In this document: piece after piece, positions 1 to 7,822 of the stretch | Numbering within the stretch: the first letter of the stretch is position 1 | Layout: each line of letters opens with the position of its first letter | Source: an uncultured Colwellia sp. | GTDB taxonomy: Bacteria; Pseudomonadota; Gammaproteobacteria; Enterobacterales; Alteromonadaceae | Reading direction: 5' to 3' | DNA length: 32,882 nucleotides | NCBI GenBank assembly: GCA_913061365.1 | Contig: CAJXUT010000011.1 | Location: 1-32,882 of the forward strand | Position numbers and translations under genes: made by a program | The notes under the pieces: generated by a model | What the model was told of the DNA's origin: nothing | Seen by the model: only the letters and a program-made list of their open reading frames with translations | Database searches by the model: none

Positions 1-38
1 CTACGTCTCGTGGGCTCGGAGATGTGTATAAGAGACAG
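1..38. other. Nextera i7 sequencing adapter (artefact)
   Basis: Bases 5-38 match the Illumina Nextera read-2 adapter, ending in the 19-bp Tn5 mosaic end (AGATGTGTATAAGAGACAG, 20-38). The four bases before it (CTAC) are the reverse complement of the start of the index seen at the other end of the window. This is library DNA, not genome; genomic sequence starts at about base 39. The adapter sequence is recalled from general knowledge. Confidence 0.97.
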
Positions 39-54
39 CATATAGTCTATTAGT

Positions 55-85
55 AAAAGCCTCGCATTGCGGGGCTTTTTATTGT
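55..85 (+). terminator. Rho-independent terminator, probably for a rightward gene left of the window
   Basis: Bases 59-65 (GCCTCGC) pair with 69-75 (GCGGGGC) across an ATT loop, giving a 7-bp GC-rich stem with one U-G wobble, followed by five T's at 76-80. Four A's precede the stem, so it could work in both directions. On the minus strand the wobble becomes an A-C mismatch, so the plus direction is favoured. No plus-strand gene lies between the adapter and the hairpin, so the gene it ends would be outside this contig. It may also stop the leftward decarboxylase operon, which ends at 146. Confidence 0.75.
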
Positions 86-145
86 CCAAGATTCAGCTTT
101 ATAAGATTACTTGTCAGTACTAAGACGGTAGAACTCAGAACAGTG

Positions 146-1378
146 CTAAAGTAATATTTCTAAAACACTTGGCTGACTTAAAAAGTCTTTTGGACTAGCA
201 GAAGCGCCATAGGCACCAGATTGATATACCACAACAAAATCACCCTCCACAGCCATAGGTAACAATACCTCTTGGGCTAGAATATCCAATGGAGTACATA
301 AGGGGCCAACAATATTAACTATTTGCTGATTGCTGACTGGAGATGCCTGTAATCTATTACCTATAGTGACAGGATAATTTTTTCGAATAATTTGGCCAAA
401 ATTTCCTGAATTTGATAGATGGTGATGTAGTCCCCCATCACATACTAAATATGTTTTATCGCGAGAGATCTTTTTATCTGTTATTTTTGTGACGTATATG
501 CCAGATTCTCCTACAATATAGCGGCCGAGCTCTAAAATTAGATCAATTGATTCTAAATTAGTCGCTTGTTCAAGCAGAATTGACAGGTTTTTACAAATTG
601 CATTTATATTTAGTCTGGTATCTCCTGGAAAATATGGGATACCAAATCCTCCACCAATATTAATATACTGAATGTTAATAGGCGTTAGTTCGATAAGCTT
701 CTGAATTAATTCAAATGTTTTATTATGCATTTCAATAATAGCATCATGGCTTAAGCTTTGAGAGCCAGCAAAAATATGGAATCCTCTGAAATTAATTGTC
801 TCATAATTTAAATGCTTAAGTATGTTTGGCAGTCGCTCTTCATCTATACCAAATGGTTTAGAGCCTCCAGACATCTTCATACCTGAAGCTTTTAACTCAA
901 AAATAGGATTTACTCTAATTGCAATATTAGCTTTAATCTTAAGGCTTTTACTAAAGTGTATTATTTTCTTAATTTCATTTTCAGATTCAACATGCAGAGT
1001 AATACCAGCAATGATAGAAGCTTGAATATCATCACTTGTTTTACCGGGTCCAGCAAAGCTTATTTCCTCTGGTTCGATACCTGTTTGTAGAGCAAGAAGC
1101 ATTTCATTTTTTGAAGCAACATCAAACCCAGAAACTAAAGGTTTAATAAAATGAACAATAGCCGGAAGAGGATTTGCTTTAATTGCATAATGTAGCTTTA
1201 TCTGGCTTGGTAATTTTTGATTTAGTTGGTTGATGGTGTGTTGTATAACTTGTTTATCATAGGCATAGTAAGGTGTTCTACCGACAAGTAATTCTATTTG
1301 AGAAAGTGATTTTCCTCCGATTATTAGCTGATTATCTTGTTGTTGAAATTGATCCATAACAGTATGTTCTTTATTCAT
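146..1378 (-). CDS. Pyridoxal-dependent decarboxylase, exosortase A system-associated
   Basis: This 410-aa protein is a fold-III PLP decarboxylase of the diaminopimelate/ornithine decarboxylase type. Visible landmarks are HYAIKANP (63-70) with the PLP lysine at K67, H201 in HIFAGSQ, the glycine-rich phosphate loop GGGFG (242-246), ELGRY (283-287), and GPLCTPLD (358-365) with C361 as the probable catalytic cysteine. The family that accompanies exosortase A loci is recognised from the combination with the adjoining AMP ligase, PrsT and GNAT acyltransferase. The substrate is unknown; decarboxylation of an amino acid, possibly carrier-bound, to an amine is the inference. It is the last gene of the leftward operon, 6 bp after the ligase stop. 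The Shine-Dalgarno is weak, and a second in-frame ATG seven codons in is possible. Plain lysA is unlikely given the neighbours. Confidence 0.87.
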   Translation of the reverse strand: MNKEHTVMDQFQQQDNQLIIGGKSLSQIELLVGRTPYYAYDKQVIQHTINQLNQKLPSQIKLHYAIKANPLPAIVHFIKPLVSGFDVASKNEMLLALQTGIEPEEISFAGPGKTSDDIQASIIAGITLHVESENEIKKIIHFSKSLKIKANIAIRVNPIFELKASGMKMSGGSKPFGIDEERLPNILKHLNYETINFRGFHIFAGSQSLSHDAIIEMHNKTFELIQKLIELTPINIQYINIGGGFGIPYFPGDTRLNINAICKNLSILLEQATNLESIDLILELGRYIVGESGIYVTKITDKKISRDKTYLVCDGGLHHHLSNSGNFGQIIRKNYPVTIGNRLQASPVSNQQIVNIVGPLCTPLDILAQEVLLPMAVEGDFVVVYQSGAYGASASPKDFLSQPSVLEILL

Positions 1379-1384
1379 TATAAT

Positions 1385-2971
1385 TCATTCCATTATATAA
1401 TTAGCGTAACTTTGCTTAAGAAGATTTCTATCTACCTTACCGTTTGAATTATAGGGCATGTCTTTTACTATAATTATTTTTTTGGGGTACATGTAAGTAG
1501 GTAAACATTTTTGACAATGCACCTGAATGGAGTGTATTGTGTTTAACTCATCACCCAGGGTATCTGAATTTACAATGGCTAAAATAGCTTGTCCCAATGA
1601 GCTATGCGGTACACCGATAACGGCACAATCTAAAACTGCACTATGTTGAAATAAAGCTTCTTCTACCTCAAGGGGACTTAATCGATAGCCAGAAGACTTA
1701 ATCATATCATCGTGTCTGGCAACAAAGTAAATATATCCATCATTGTCTTTTTTAACATAATCTCCTGACCATACAGCTAGTTCTGTTGGTATTATTTCTG
1801 TTGGTTTTTTTGGGGCATTTTTGAAGTGCTTTGCTGTTTCTATTGGCTTATTCCAATAACCTAAACTAACTAAAGGACCCTTGTGAACTAGTTCACCAAT
1901 TTCACCTGATTTACATTCTGTACCATCACTTTTTAAAACTAAGACTTCAGCATTGGGAATAGCCTTGCCAATAGAACCAACTTTTTTGTCTATTTCGCTA
2001 GGGTGTAAATAGGTTGAGCGAAAAGCTTCGGTTAGCCCATACATTAAGTATGGATCTGCGAGAGGCATAATTTTTCTGAGTTTAGCTAAAGTATCTGATG
2101 TCATTGCTCCACCGGAGTTCGTGAAGTATCTAATAGAGTTACTAGCTTCTTTAGGCCACTTGATATTACAAAGTTTAGCCCATAAGGTTGGCACTGCTGC
2201 AAGCCCAGTTACATTATGTTTAGTAATAGCTTTGGGAATATCAGAAGCTAAAAGGTAATCAAATAAAATACAATTTGCTCCAACTAAAAAGCTTGTTGTT
2301 AACTGACTAAGACCGTAATCAAAACTCAATGGTAATAGAGCCATAATGTTATCTTCGCGGGAATTGTGCAAGTATTTGGCAACTGACTTAGCTCCTTCTA
2401 CTAGGTTACGGTGAGAAAGTACAACTCCTTTAGGTTTTCCTGTTGAGCCAGAAGTATATAAGATAGCTGCAATATCATTTCCTGTTCCTTTGGCTACCCC
2501 TTTGCCTTTTGATTGAGTAGATAAGAAGCTCGACCATGATAAAATTAAAGTTTTATTAAATGTCGAGTCTTCAACTCCGTCTACAACAATAATATGTGTT
2601 AAACTCATAGGTAATTTAGCGCTATGTGTAATAGCTAATAAACGAGCGCTATTGGTGATGAGTATTTTAATACTACAATCTTCAATGATGTGTGTGACTT
2701 GCGGTGACTTTAAAACAGGGTTTACTGGTACAAAAACTCCTCCAGCCTGGCTTATGCCAATGAAAGAGCTAACAGCTTCAAATGTTTTAGGTAAATAGAT
2801 GCCGACACGATCAAACTGCTCTATATTTAAAGCTTTTAAACTGTTTGTGATAGATGATGCATTTTTTTGCAGCTCTTGGTAGCTTAACTTGTGATCTTTA
2901 AGAGTTAAAGCAATTGAATTAGGATAATTTACAGAGCTATATTGGATGAGATCATGAAATAAAACGGGCAT
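1385..2971 (-). CDS. AMP-forming acyl-CoA ligase, exosortase A system-associated
   Basis: This 528-aa adenylate-forming enzyme of the ANL superfamily activates a carboxylate as an acyl-AMP and transfers it to CoA or a carrier-protein thiol. Landmarks in order are the P-loop-like LYTSGSTGKPKG (171-182), YGLTEAFRS (311-319), the GDY aspartate (402-405), the hinge region ARHDDMIKSSGYR (418-430), and the catalytic lysine K512 in NSNGKVDR. All catalytic motifs are present, so the gene looks intact. It is 6 bp upstream of the PLP decarboxylase, the standard pairing in exosortase A accessory clusters. In other genomes an acyl carrier protein often lies next to this pair; none is visible here. The natural substrate is not known. 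The start has only a weak Shine-Dalgarno (TTGG about 9 bp upstream). Confidence 0.87.
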   Translation of the reverse strand: MPVLFHDLIQYSSVNYPNSIALTLKDHKLSYQELQKNASSITNSLKALNIEQFDRVGIYLPKTFEAVSSFIGISQAGGVFVPVNPVLKSPQVTHIIEDCSIKILITNSARLLAITHSAKLPMSLTHIIVVDGVEDSTFNKTLILSWSSFLSTQSKGKGVAKGTGNDIAAILYTSGSTGKPKGVVLSHRNLVEGAKSVAKYLHNSREDNIMALLPLSFDYGLSQLTTSFLVGANCILFDYLLASDIPKAITKHNVTGLAAVPTLWAKLCNIKWPKEASNSIRYFTNSGGAMTSDTLAKLRKIMPLADPYLMYGLTEAFRSTYLHPSEIDKKVGSIGKAIPNAEVLVLKSDGTECKSGEIGELVHKGPLVSLGYWNKPIETAKHFKNAPKKPTEIIPTELAVWSGDYVKKDNDGYIYFVARHDDMIKSSGYRLSPLEVEEALFQHSAVLDCAVIGVPHSSLGQAILAIVNSDTLGDELNTIHSIQVHCQKCLPTYMYPKKIIIVKDMPYNSNGKVDRNLLKQSYANYIME

Positions 2972-3004
2972 ATCATTACCAAAAGATTAAATACAATCAA
3001 CAAC

Positions 3005-3049
3005 TATCTTTATTGCATGGCTTAATTATAAAAGCATGCAATAAAGATA
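3005..3049. repeat. 15-bp perfect inverted repeat between the E1-like and ligase genes
   Basis: TATCTTTATTGCATG (3005-3019) is the exact reverse complement of CATGCAATAAAGATA (3035-3049), separated by a 15-nt AT-rich loop. It lies in the 100-bp gap inside the leftward operon. Neither side has a U-tract, so it is not a classical intrinsic terminator. It could be an mRNA-stabilising or processing hairpin that sets the ratio of the upstream and downstream genes, or a protein-binding site. Confidence 0.85.
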
Positions 3050-3071
3050 ATTAAGTATAAATGGAGCTTAT

Positions 3072-5096
3072 TTATGAGTCTTTTTCATAACGTAACTCAT
3101 TAAGACTTAGTCTAACAGATCTACTTGTAGGTGTAGTACTTCGACCAATTCGCCCCATAAATACTGCACGTTTAACATTTTCTTCTCCAATAAGTTTTTT
3201 AAAGTCTTTATCAATAGCAATAACATTCTTTTTTGTGAATTCTTCAGTGCTAAAATCAATATTATTACGTAAATACTCTGAAAATATTACAGGTGTTTGT
3301 TCTGGTTGAAAACCAAGTTGTAGCTGAGTTGCTTGCAACCAAAAACGTTGAATAGCAGCACCAGCAGCTAAGTAATCATCGAGTGATTTTGGTTCTTCAT
3401 CAGCAACGATAATAAAATGTGCGCAGCTTTTTATGGAGGTTGAAAAATCCAATAATAATTTTGGCGCAATTGTGCCTGCTAGATATTTGTCTAAAAAGCG
3501 AAATCGTGACCAACTTTTTAACGACCACTTCGTTAATGCGATAGTTATTGGGTCGATACCTAATGATTTTGCAGGTAATTTATCTTTACTAAAGGTTGAA
3601 TTACAATTCTTTTCTACGCTAGTGTCTTGACTGATAGGCGTAAACTCCATTATTTTAGAGTGAACATCATAGCCTTCCTTCATACTTAGACGCGTAGTGG
3701 AATTCCCATACATAAATTTAGCTACGGTCCAGCGCTCGGAGAATGATTCTTTCCAGATTACTGAAAAGCCTTCAGGTAAAATATTAGTGAGTTTTTGCTT
3801 CTCAATTGATGAGAGTCTTTTAGTTCCCATACGTTTACGCTGAACGCAACGTGTTTTTATATATGGGAAAAGAGAATGAGGAGGCAAAGCCTCTGTAGCT
3901 GGTGTAAGTGTCAGTGCGAAAGTTGGGTATTTGCTGTACCCCTCATCTTCGGGAGCCTTACCAAATTTATTTATGGTTAGATGAATGTCTAATTGATAAT
4001 TTAATGATTGCGCTGCTATTTTGCAGTTCTCGATGAAGCAACCAAGTGCCAATTTACTCGCATTACCTTGTAAGTCATAAACGACATGATCGCGTGTATC
4101 AAACCCATGTATATTGCAGGTTAAATCACTAAGCACTTCAATACGTTGTGGTTGAATATTATCACCACTAGGGGCCCATTTTGCGTATTCAAAAATTTCC
4201 TCAATAGGCTTTAAATCATCATTGTTTTTTAATTTTGGAGTTGGCGCTAAAACAATTTTTCTAGCTATTTTGAACATAATTCTAGGAAGGAGCCCTCTAT
4301 TACCAAAAGGTCTCCATGTCTTTTTCAACTTGTTACGGTATGCATCAAAATGAAGCCCGTAGGGTGCTGCAAGCACCTCTCCACGGTTAAGTAATATTTT
4401 TAAGGCATAAGTTTCAGCCACACCTGCACATAAACTGACAGCCATTGCTGTAGAAGGCCCTCGTTTTTCAATAAAACTAACTCGACTCTCATCTACTAAA
4501 TAAGGACGTTGTAACATTGCAGGTGATAAGCCTATAAGAAACTGAATCAGTTGATCGTCTTCTGTTTTTTTATCTTCAAAACGAAAATATTCCTCAAAAG
4601 TCATTTTACCAGGCATAAAACAAAGTAACGCACAGCCCATACCTAAAGGAGCTGCGGTAATTATGGGAATGTTTTTTACTCGGCATTTTTCAAAAATTAC
4701 TTTACGTGCGGATAATGCGAAGAAGTCTAGGGCATCAACATACAAATCAATACCTTCTAAAAATTCATCAACGTTATGTTCAAATACTCCTTCTTGAAAG
4801 GAAATTATCTTGGCATCAGGGTTAATATCCTTAGCCATGCGCTCCATTACATCAACTTTTTGCTCACCAAGAGTAGACATAAAAGCACCAGATTGGCGAT
4901 TAAAATTATGTACTTCAAAGTCATCAAAATCAGCAATGTTAAAGTTTTCAACACCTAAACGAGCTAACGTTACTAAATGAATGCCTCCGACTCCACCGGC
5001 ACCAGCAATGGCAACGTTCTTATTTCTTAATATCTGTTGCTCTTCTTCTGTAACCCAGCCAATATTTCGTGAAAAAGCTTTATTGTAATCAAACAT
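3072..5096 (-). CDS. ThiF/E1-like adenylyltransferase fused to a nitroreductase-like domain
   Basis: This 674-aa two-domain protein has an N-terminal E1/ThiF/MoeB-type Rossmann domain with AGAGGVGG (31-38), ADFDDFEVHNFNRQ (55-68), lysine K80 and DALD (121-124). This fold adenylates the C-terminal carboxylate of a protein or peptide. The paired CxxC zinc site of MoeB/ThiF is not visible. From about residue 295 a nitroreductase-like FMN domain begins with APSGDNIQPQR (308-318). It has a long middle segment, a typical late helix at about 573-595 and GRIGRS near 648-653. The architecture resembles the mycobacterial Rv1355c ('MoeY') family. An AAGGA ribosome-binding site lies 8 bp before the ATG. 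It sits 26 bp after the epimerase gene in the same leftward run. Its role in an exosortase-associated polysaccharide operon is unknown; peptide or carrier modification is an inference. Confidence 0.85.
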   Translation of the reverse strand: MFDYNKAFSRNIGWVTEEEQQILRNKNVAIAGAGGVGGIHLVTLARLGVENFNIADFDDFEVHNFNRQSGAFMSTLGEQKVDVMERMAKDINPDAKIISFQEGVFEHNVDEFLEGIDLYVDALDFFALSARKVIFEKCRVKNIPIITAAPLGMGCALLCFMPGKMTFEEYFRFEDKKTEDDQLIQFLIGLSPAMLQRPYLVDESRVSFIEKRGPSTAMAVSLCAGVAETYALKILLNRGEVLAAPYGLHFDAYRNKLKKTWRPFGNRGLLPRIMFKIARKIVLAPTPKLKNNDDLKPIEEIFEYAKWAPSGDNIQPQRIEVLSDLTCNIHGFDTRDHVVYDLQGNASKLALGCFIENCKIAAQSLNYQLDIHLTINKFGKAPEDEGYSKYPTFALTLTPATEALPPHSLFPYIKTRCVQRKRMGTKRLSSIEKQKLTNILPEGFSVIWKESFSERWTVAKFMYGNSTTRLSMKEGYDVHSKIMEFTPISQDTSVEKNCNSTFSKDKLPAKSLGIDPITIALTKWSLKSWSRFRFLDKYLAGTIAPKLLLDFSTSIKSCAHFIIVADEEPKSLDDYLAAGAAIQRFWLQATQLQLGFQPEQTPVIFSEYLRNNIDFSTEEFTKKNVIAIDKDFKKLIGEENVKRAVFMGRIGRSTTPTSRSVRLSLNELRYEKDS

Positions 5097-5122
5097 ATAT
5101 CGTCCTTAGTTAATTATCCTAT

Positions 5123-6127
5123 TTATTGATAAAAATCCTTATACCACTGTACGAAATTTTCCACCCCTTTTTCTACATTCATTGTTGGCTTATATTTAGT
5201 AACAGCAAATAGATCGTCAACATCAGCATATGTTTGATAAACATCGCCAGGTTGCATCGGCATTAAATTCTTATTGGCGGTAACCCCTAGAGATTTCTCT
5301 AAAGACTGAATAAAATTGAGAAGTTTGACTGGATTACCATTACCAACATTAAAAATTTTATAGGGGGCGGAACTTGTTGCTGCGGAACTTTTTTCAACAG
5401 ACCAATTGTTATCCTTTTGGGGAATGATATCTTGAATTCTTAGGATACCTTCGACAATGTCATCGATATAAGTGAAGTCTCTGCGCATATCACCATTATT
5501 ATAAACATCGATAGTTTCACCATTCTCTATTGCTTTGGTAAATTTAAATAATGCCATATCTGGGCGACCCCAAGGGCCATAAACAGTAAAGAACCTAAGT
5601 CCTGTAGTGGGAATATTATACAAATGAGAATAAGTATGTGACATTAACTCATTAGACTTTTTAGTGGCAGCATAAAGCGAGATAGGATGATCTACAGTAT
5701 CAGAGGTAGCAAAGGGAACTTTGCTATTTAACCCATAAACTGAACTTGATGATGCATAGACTAAATGCTGTACATTATTGTGACGACAACCTTCTAATAT
5801 GGTTAAGTGGCCAATTAAATTTGAATCAGCATAGGCCATCGGATTATCTATAGAGTAGCGAACACCTGCTTGCGCGGCTAAATGTATTACTCGCTCGAAT
5901 TTCTCTTTTGAAAATAACTGGGCGATGCTTTCTCGATCAGCTAAATCAAGTTTGATAAAGGTAAATAAAGAGCAATCTTTTAAACAATTTAAGCGCGCTA
6001 ATTTAAGATTTACATCATAATAGTCATTCAGATTGTCAATGCCAATAACCTCATGGCCTTGGTCGCATAATCGCTGTATTACATGAAAACCAATAAAGCC
6101 GGCAGCACCTGTTACTAAAAATTTCAT
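5123..6127 (-). CDS. NAD-dependent UDP-sugar epimerase (UDP-glucuronate 4-epimerase type)
   Basis: This 334-aa short-chain dehydrogenase of the extended type has the NAD-binding motif GAAGFIG (7-13), D31 in DNLNDYYD, the serine cluster ASSSSVYG (125-132), and the catalytic pair Y152/K156 in LYAATKK. The DNLNDYYDVNLK segment is typical of UDP-glucuronate 4-epimerase and CapI/WbpP-type enzymes. Being downstream of ugd, whose product makes UDP-glucuronate, it most likely produces UDP-galacturonate for an exopolysaccharide. Exact substrate specificity (GlcA, GlcNAc or GalNAcA) cannot be decided from sequence alone. AGGA lies about 5 bp before the ATG. Confidence 0.86.
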   Translation of the reverse strand: MKFLVTGAAGFIGFHVIQRLCDQGHEVIGIDNLNDYYDVNLKLARLNCLKDCSLFTFIKLDLADRESIAQLFSKEKFERVIHLAAQAGVRYSIDNPMAYADSNLIGHLTILEGCRHNNVQHLVYASSSSVYGLNSKVPFATSDTVDHPISLYAATKKSNELMSHTYSHLYNIPTTGLRFFTVYGPWGRPDMALFKFTKAIENGETIDVYNNGDMRRDFTYIDDIVEGILRIQDIIPQKDNNWSVEKSSAATSSAPYKIFNVGNGNPVKLLNFIQSLEKSLGVTANKNLMPMQPGDVYQTYADVDDLFAVTKYKPTMNVEKGVENFVQWYKDFYQ

Positions 6128-6272
6128 TTATGTCCTACTATATTTAATTCATTATGTAATCGAAGACTCTTCCAAGCAGGAAGTTAGTTCTGATTCTTAA
6201 TAATAATTTTTCGATGATAGCATTTATTTGCTCATCGCTAATAATTCAATACCACAATGTCGCTCAGTATTA

Positions 6273-7613
6273 TTATTTTTTTTGAATGCTCTCACCACGA
6301 CCAATGCCATAATAAGCGAAACCTTTTTCTTTAAGTAATACAGGATCATACAAGTTACGTCCATCAATGATAACTTTGTGCGCTAATGTTTTGGCTATCA
6401 GTTCAAAATCAGGTGCTCTAAATTGGCTCCATTCAGTACAAATAACTAGAGCATCGGCTCCATTTAATGCCGACTCCTTGGTGCCAACTAATGATAAATC
6501 ATCTCGGTGTCCATATATACGCTGGCATTCTTCCATTGCTTCTGGATCATAGGCTTGTACTTTTGCACCAGCTTGCCATAATGACTCCATTAGTACCATC
6601 GCAGATGCTTCACGCATATCATCTGTTTGTGGTTTAAATGATAAGCCCCAAATGGCGATAGTTTTACCTGCTAATTCACCACTAAAATAATTATGTAAAT
6701 TCTGGTATAGCTTTTGTTTTTGCGCATAATTAACTGATTCAACGGCTTCTAAGAGAGCAGGTTTATAATCAATGCCATGAGCAGTGCGTACTAACGCTTG
6801 TACATCTTTAGGAAAACATGAACCACCATATCCACAGCCAGGGTAAATAAATTGATAGCCAATGCGAGAATCTGAACCGATCCCATGACGTACAGCTTCA
6901 ATATCAGCACCTAAAAGTTCAGCTAAATTAGACATTTCGTTCATGAAGCTTATTTTGGTCGCTAACATACAATTGGCTGCGTATTTAGTTAATTCAGCTG
7001 AACGTACATCCATAAAAATCATACGGTCATGATTACGATTAAATGGTGCGTATAATTCACGCATAGCTGCTTTGGCAGAATCACTTTCGGTGCCTACAAT
7101 TATTCTATCGGGCTTCATGCAATCGCTAACTGCAGCACCTTCTTTTAGAAACTCAGGGTTTGATACAACATTAAACTCTAAATTTAGCACACGTGAAGCA
7201 AGTACTTTGGCAACTTTTGCAGAGACTTTATCTGCAGTTCCAACGGGCACTGTTGATTTGTTGATTATTATTTTAGGAGAGTTCATATGAGTTGCGATAG
7301 TTTCGGCTACAGATAACACATACTTTAAGTCTGCTGAACCATCTTCATCGGGAGGAGTACCTACTGCAATGAATTGCATGTCACCGTGCTCAACACCTGC
7401 TTTAGCATCAGTCGTGAAGTTCAGTTGACCGCTTTTGTATGTCTCCTCGACTAAAGGTGTTAAACCAGGTTCATAGATGGGAATTATCCCTTTTTTAAGG
7501 TCATCAACTTTTGTTTGGTCAACATCAACACAAACCACATCATGGCCAACTGATGCTAATACTGCTGCCTGTACTAAGCCAACATAACCAATACCAAAAA
7601 CTGTAAGTTTCAT
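6273..7613 (-). CDS. ugd: UDP-glucose 6-dehydrogenase
   Basis: This 446-aa cytosolic enzyme oxidises UDP-glucose to UDP-glucuronate with two NAD+. It shows the N-terminal GxGxxG (GIGYVG, 7-12), the aspartate end of the second strand (VCVDVD), the lysine in ELTKYAAN (K210), and the catalytic cysteine C266 in [10 protein letters not shown]. Length and domain layout are those of the normal family. It is the first gene of the leftward exosortase-associated operon, with AAGG 7 bp before the ATG and a candidate sigma-70 promoter at 7654-7683. The 145-bp gap to the downstream epimerase contains no gene and no clear terminator, so co-transcription is plausible but not shown. Confidence 0.95.
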   Translation of the reverse strand: MKLTVFGIGYVGLVQAAVLASVGHDVVCVDVDQTKVDDLKKGIIPIYEPGLTPLVEETYKSGQLNFTTDAKAGVEHGDMQFIAVGTPPDEDGSADLKYVLSVAETIATHMNSPKIIINKSTVPVGTADKVSAKVAKVLASRVLNLEFNVVSNPEFLKEGAAVSDCMKPDRIIVGTESDSAKAAMRELYAPFNRNHDRMIFMDVRSAELTKYAANCMLATKISFMNEMSNLAELLGADIEAVRHGIGSDSRIGYQFIYPGCGYGGSCFPKDVQALVRTAHGIDYKPALLEAVESVNYAQKQKLYQNLHNYFSGELAGKTIAIWGLSFKPQTDDMREASAMVLMESLWQAGAKVQAYDPEAMEECQRIYGHRDDLSLVGTKESALNGADALVICTEWSQFRAPDFELIAKTLAHKVIIDGRNLYDPVLLKEKGFAYYGIGRGESIQKK

Positions 7614-7653
7614 TCTTTACCTTAACCATTTGAACTAAATAATATTATTGGTA

Positions 7654-7683
7654 AATATACACTTTTCGTGGTTTTTTTGCCAA
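7654..7683 (-). promoter_or_regulatory. Candidate sigma-70 promoter of the ugd operon
   Basis: On the minus strand TTGGCA (7678-7683) and TATATT (7654-7659) are separated by 18 bp. Each box matches the consensus at five of six positions. The predicted start would be near 7647, giving a leader of about 33 nt before the ugd ATG. It lies back to back with the manC promoter. Confidence 0.6.
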
Positions 7684-7756
7684 CTTAAAGACAAGTTTAA
7701 CAGCAGTTGAATCATGATAATCACTTTCATTTAATTAGGTTCTGGAATTTATAATA

Positions 7757-7785
7757 TTGTCGAAGCATTTTCTATAGCTTATGAT
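7757..7785 (+). promoter_or_regulatory. Candidate sigma-70 promoter of manC-manB
   Basis: TTGTCG (7757-7762) and TATGAT (7780-7785) are separated by exactly 17 bp. The predicted start near 7792 leaves a leader of about 30 nt before the ATG at 7823. This also argues against an ATG at 7781, which would lie inside the -10 box. Confidence 0.6.
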
Positions 7786-7822
7786 ACTTCTATATACGCT
7801 AAATTCTTTAATGGACCCCCTA

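Noticed and set aside
20-38. Tn5 mosaic end that could be read as a transposon inverted repeat, matched by one at 32833-32851
   Set aside because: It is contiguous with Illumina adapter and index sequence at both contig ends, so it is library DNA and not a mobile element.
6128-6272. Possible terminator between ugd and the epimerase gene (GATGATAGCA ... TGCTCATC)
   Set aside because: The stem is bulged and is not followed by a U-tract on the relevant strand.
7781-7822. Upstream extension of manC to the ATG at 7781
   Set aside because: That ATG lies within the best -10 box (7780-7785), and the added residues precede the conserved N-terminal nucleotidyltransferase motif without matching the family.
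7614-7822. JUMPstart/ops element upstream of the polysaccharide genes
   Set aside because: The GGCGGTAG core was looked for on both strands of the divergent gap and not found.
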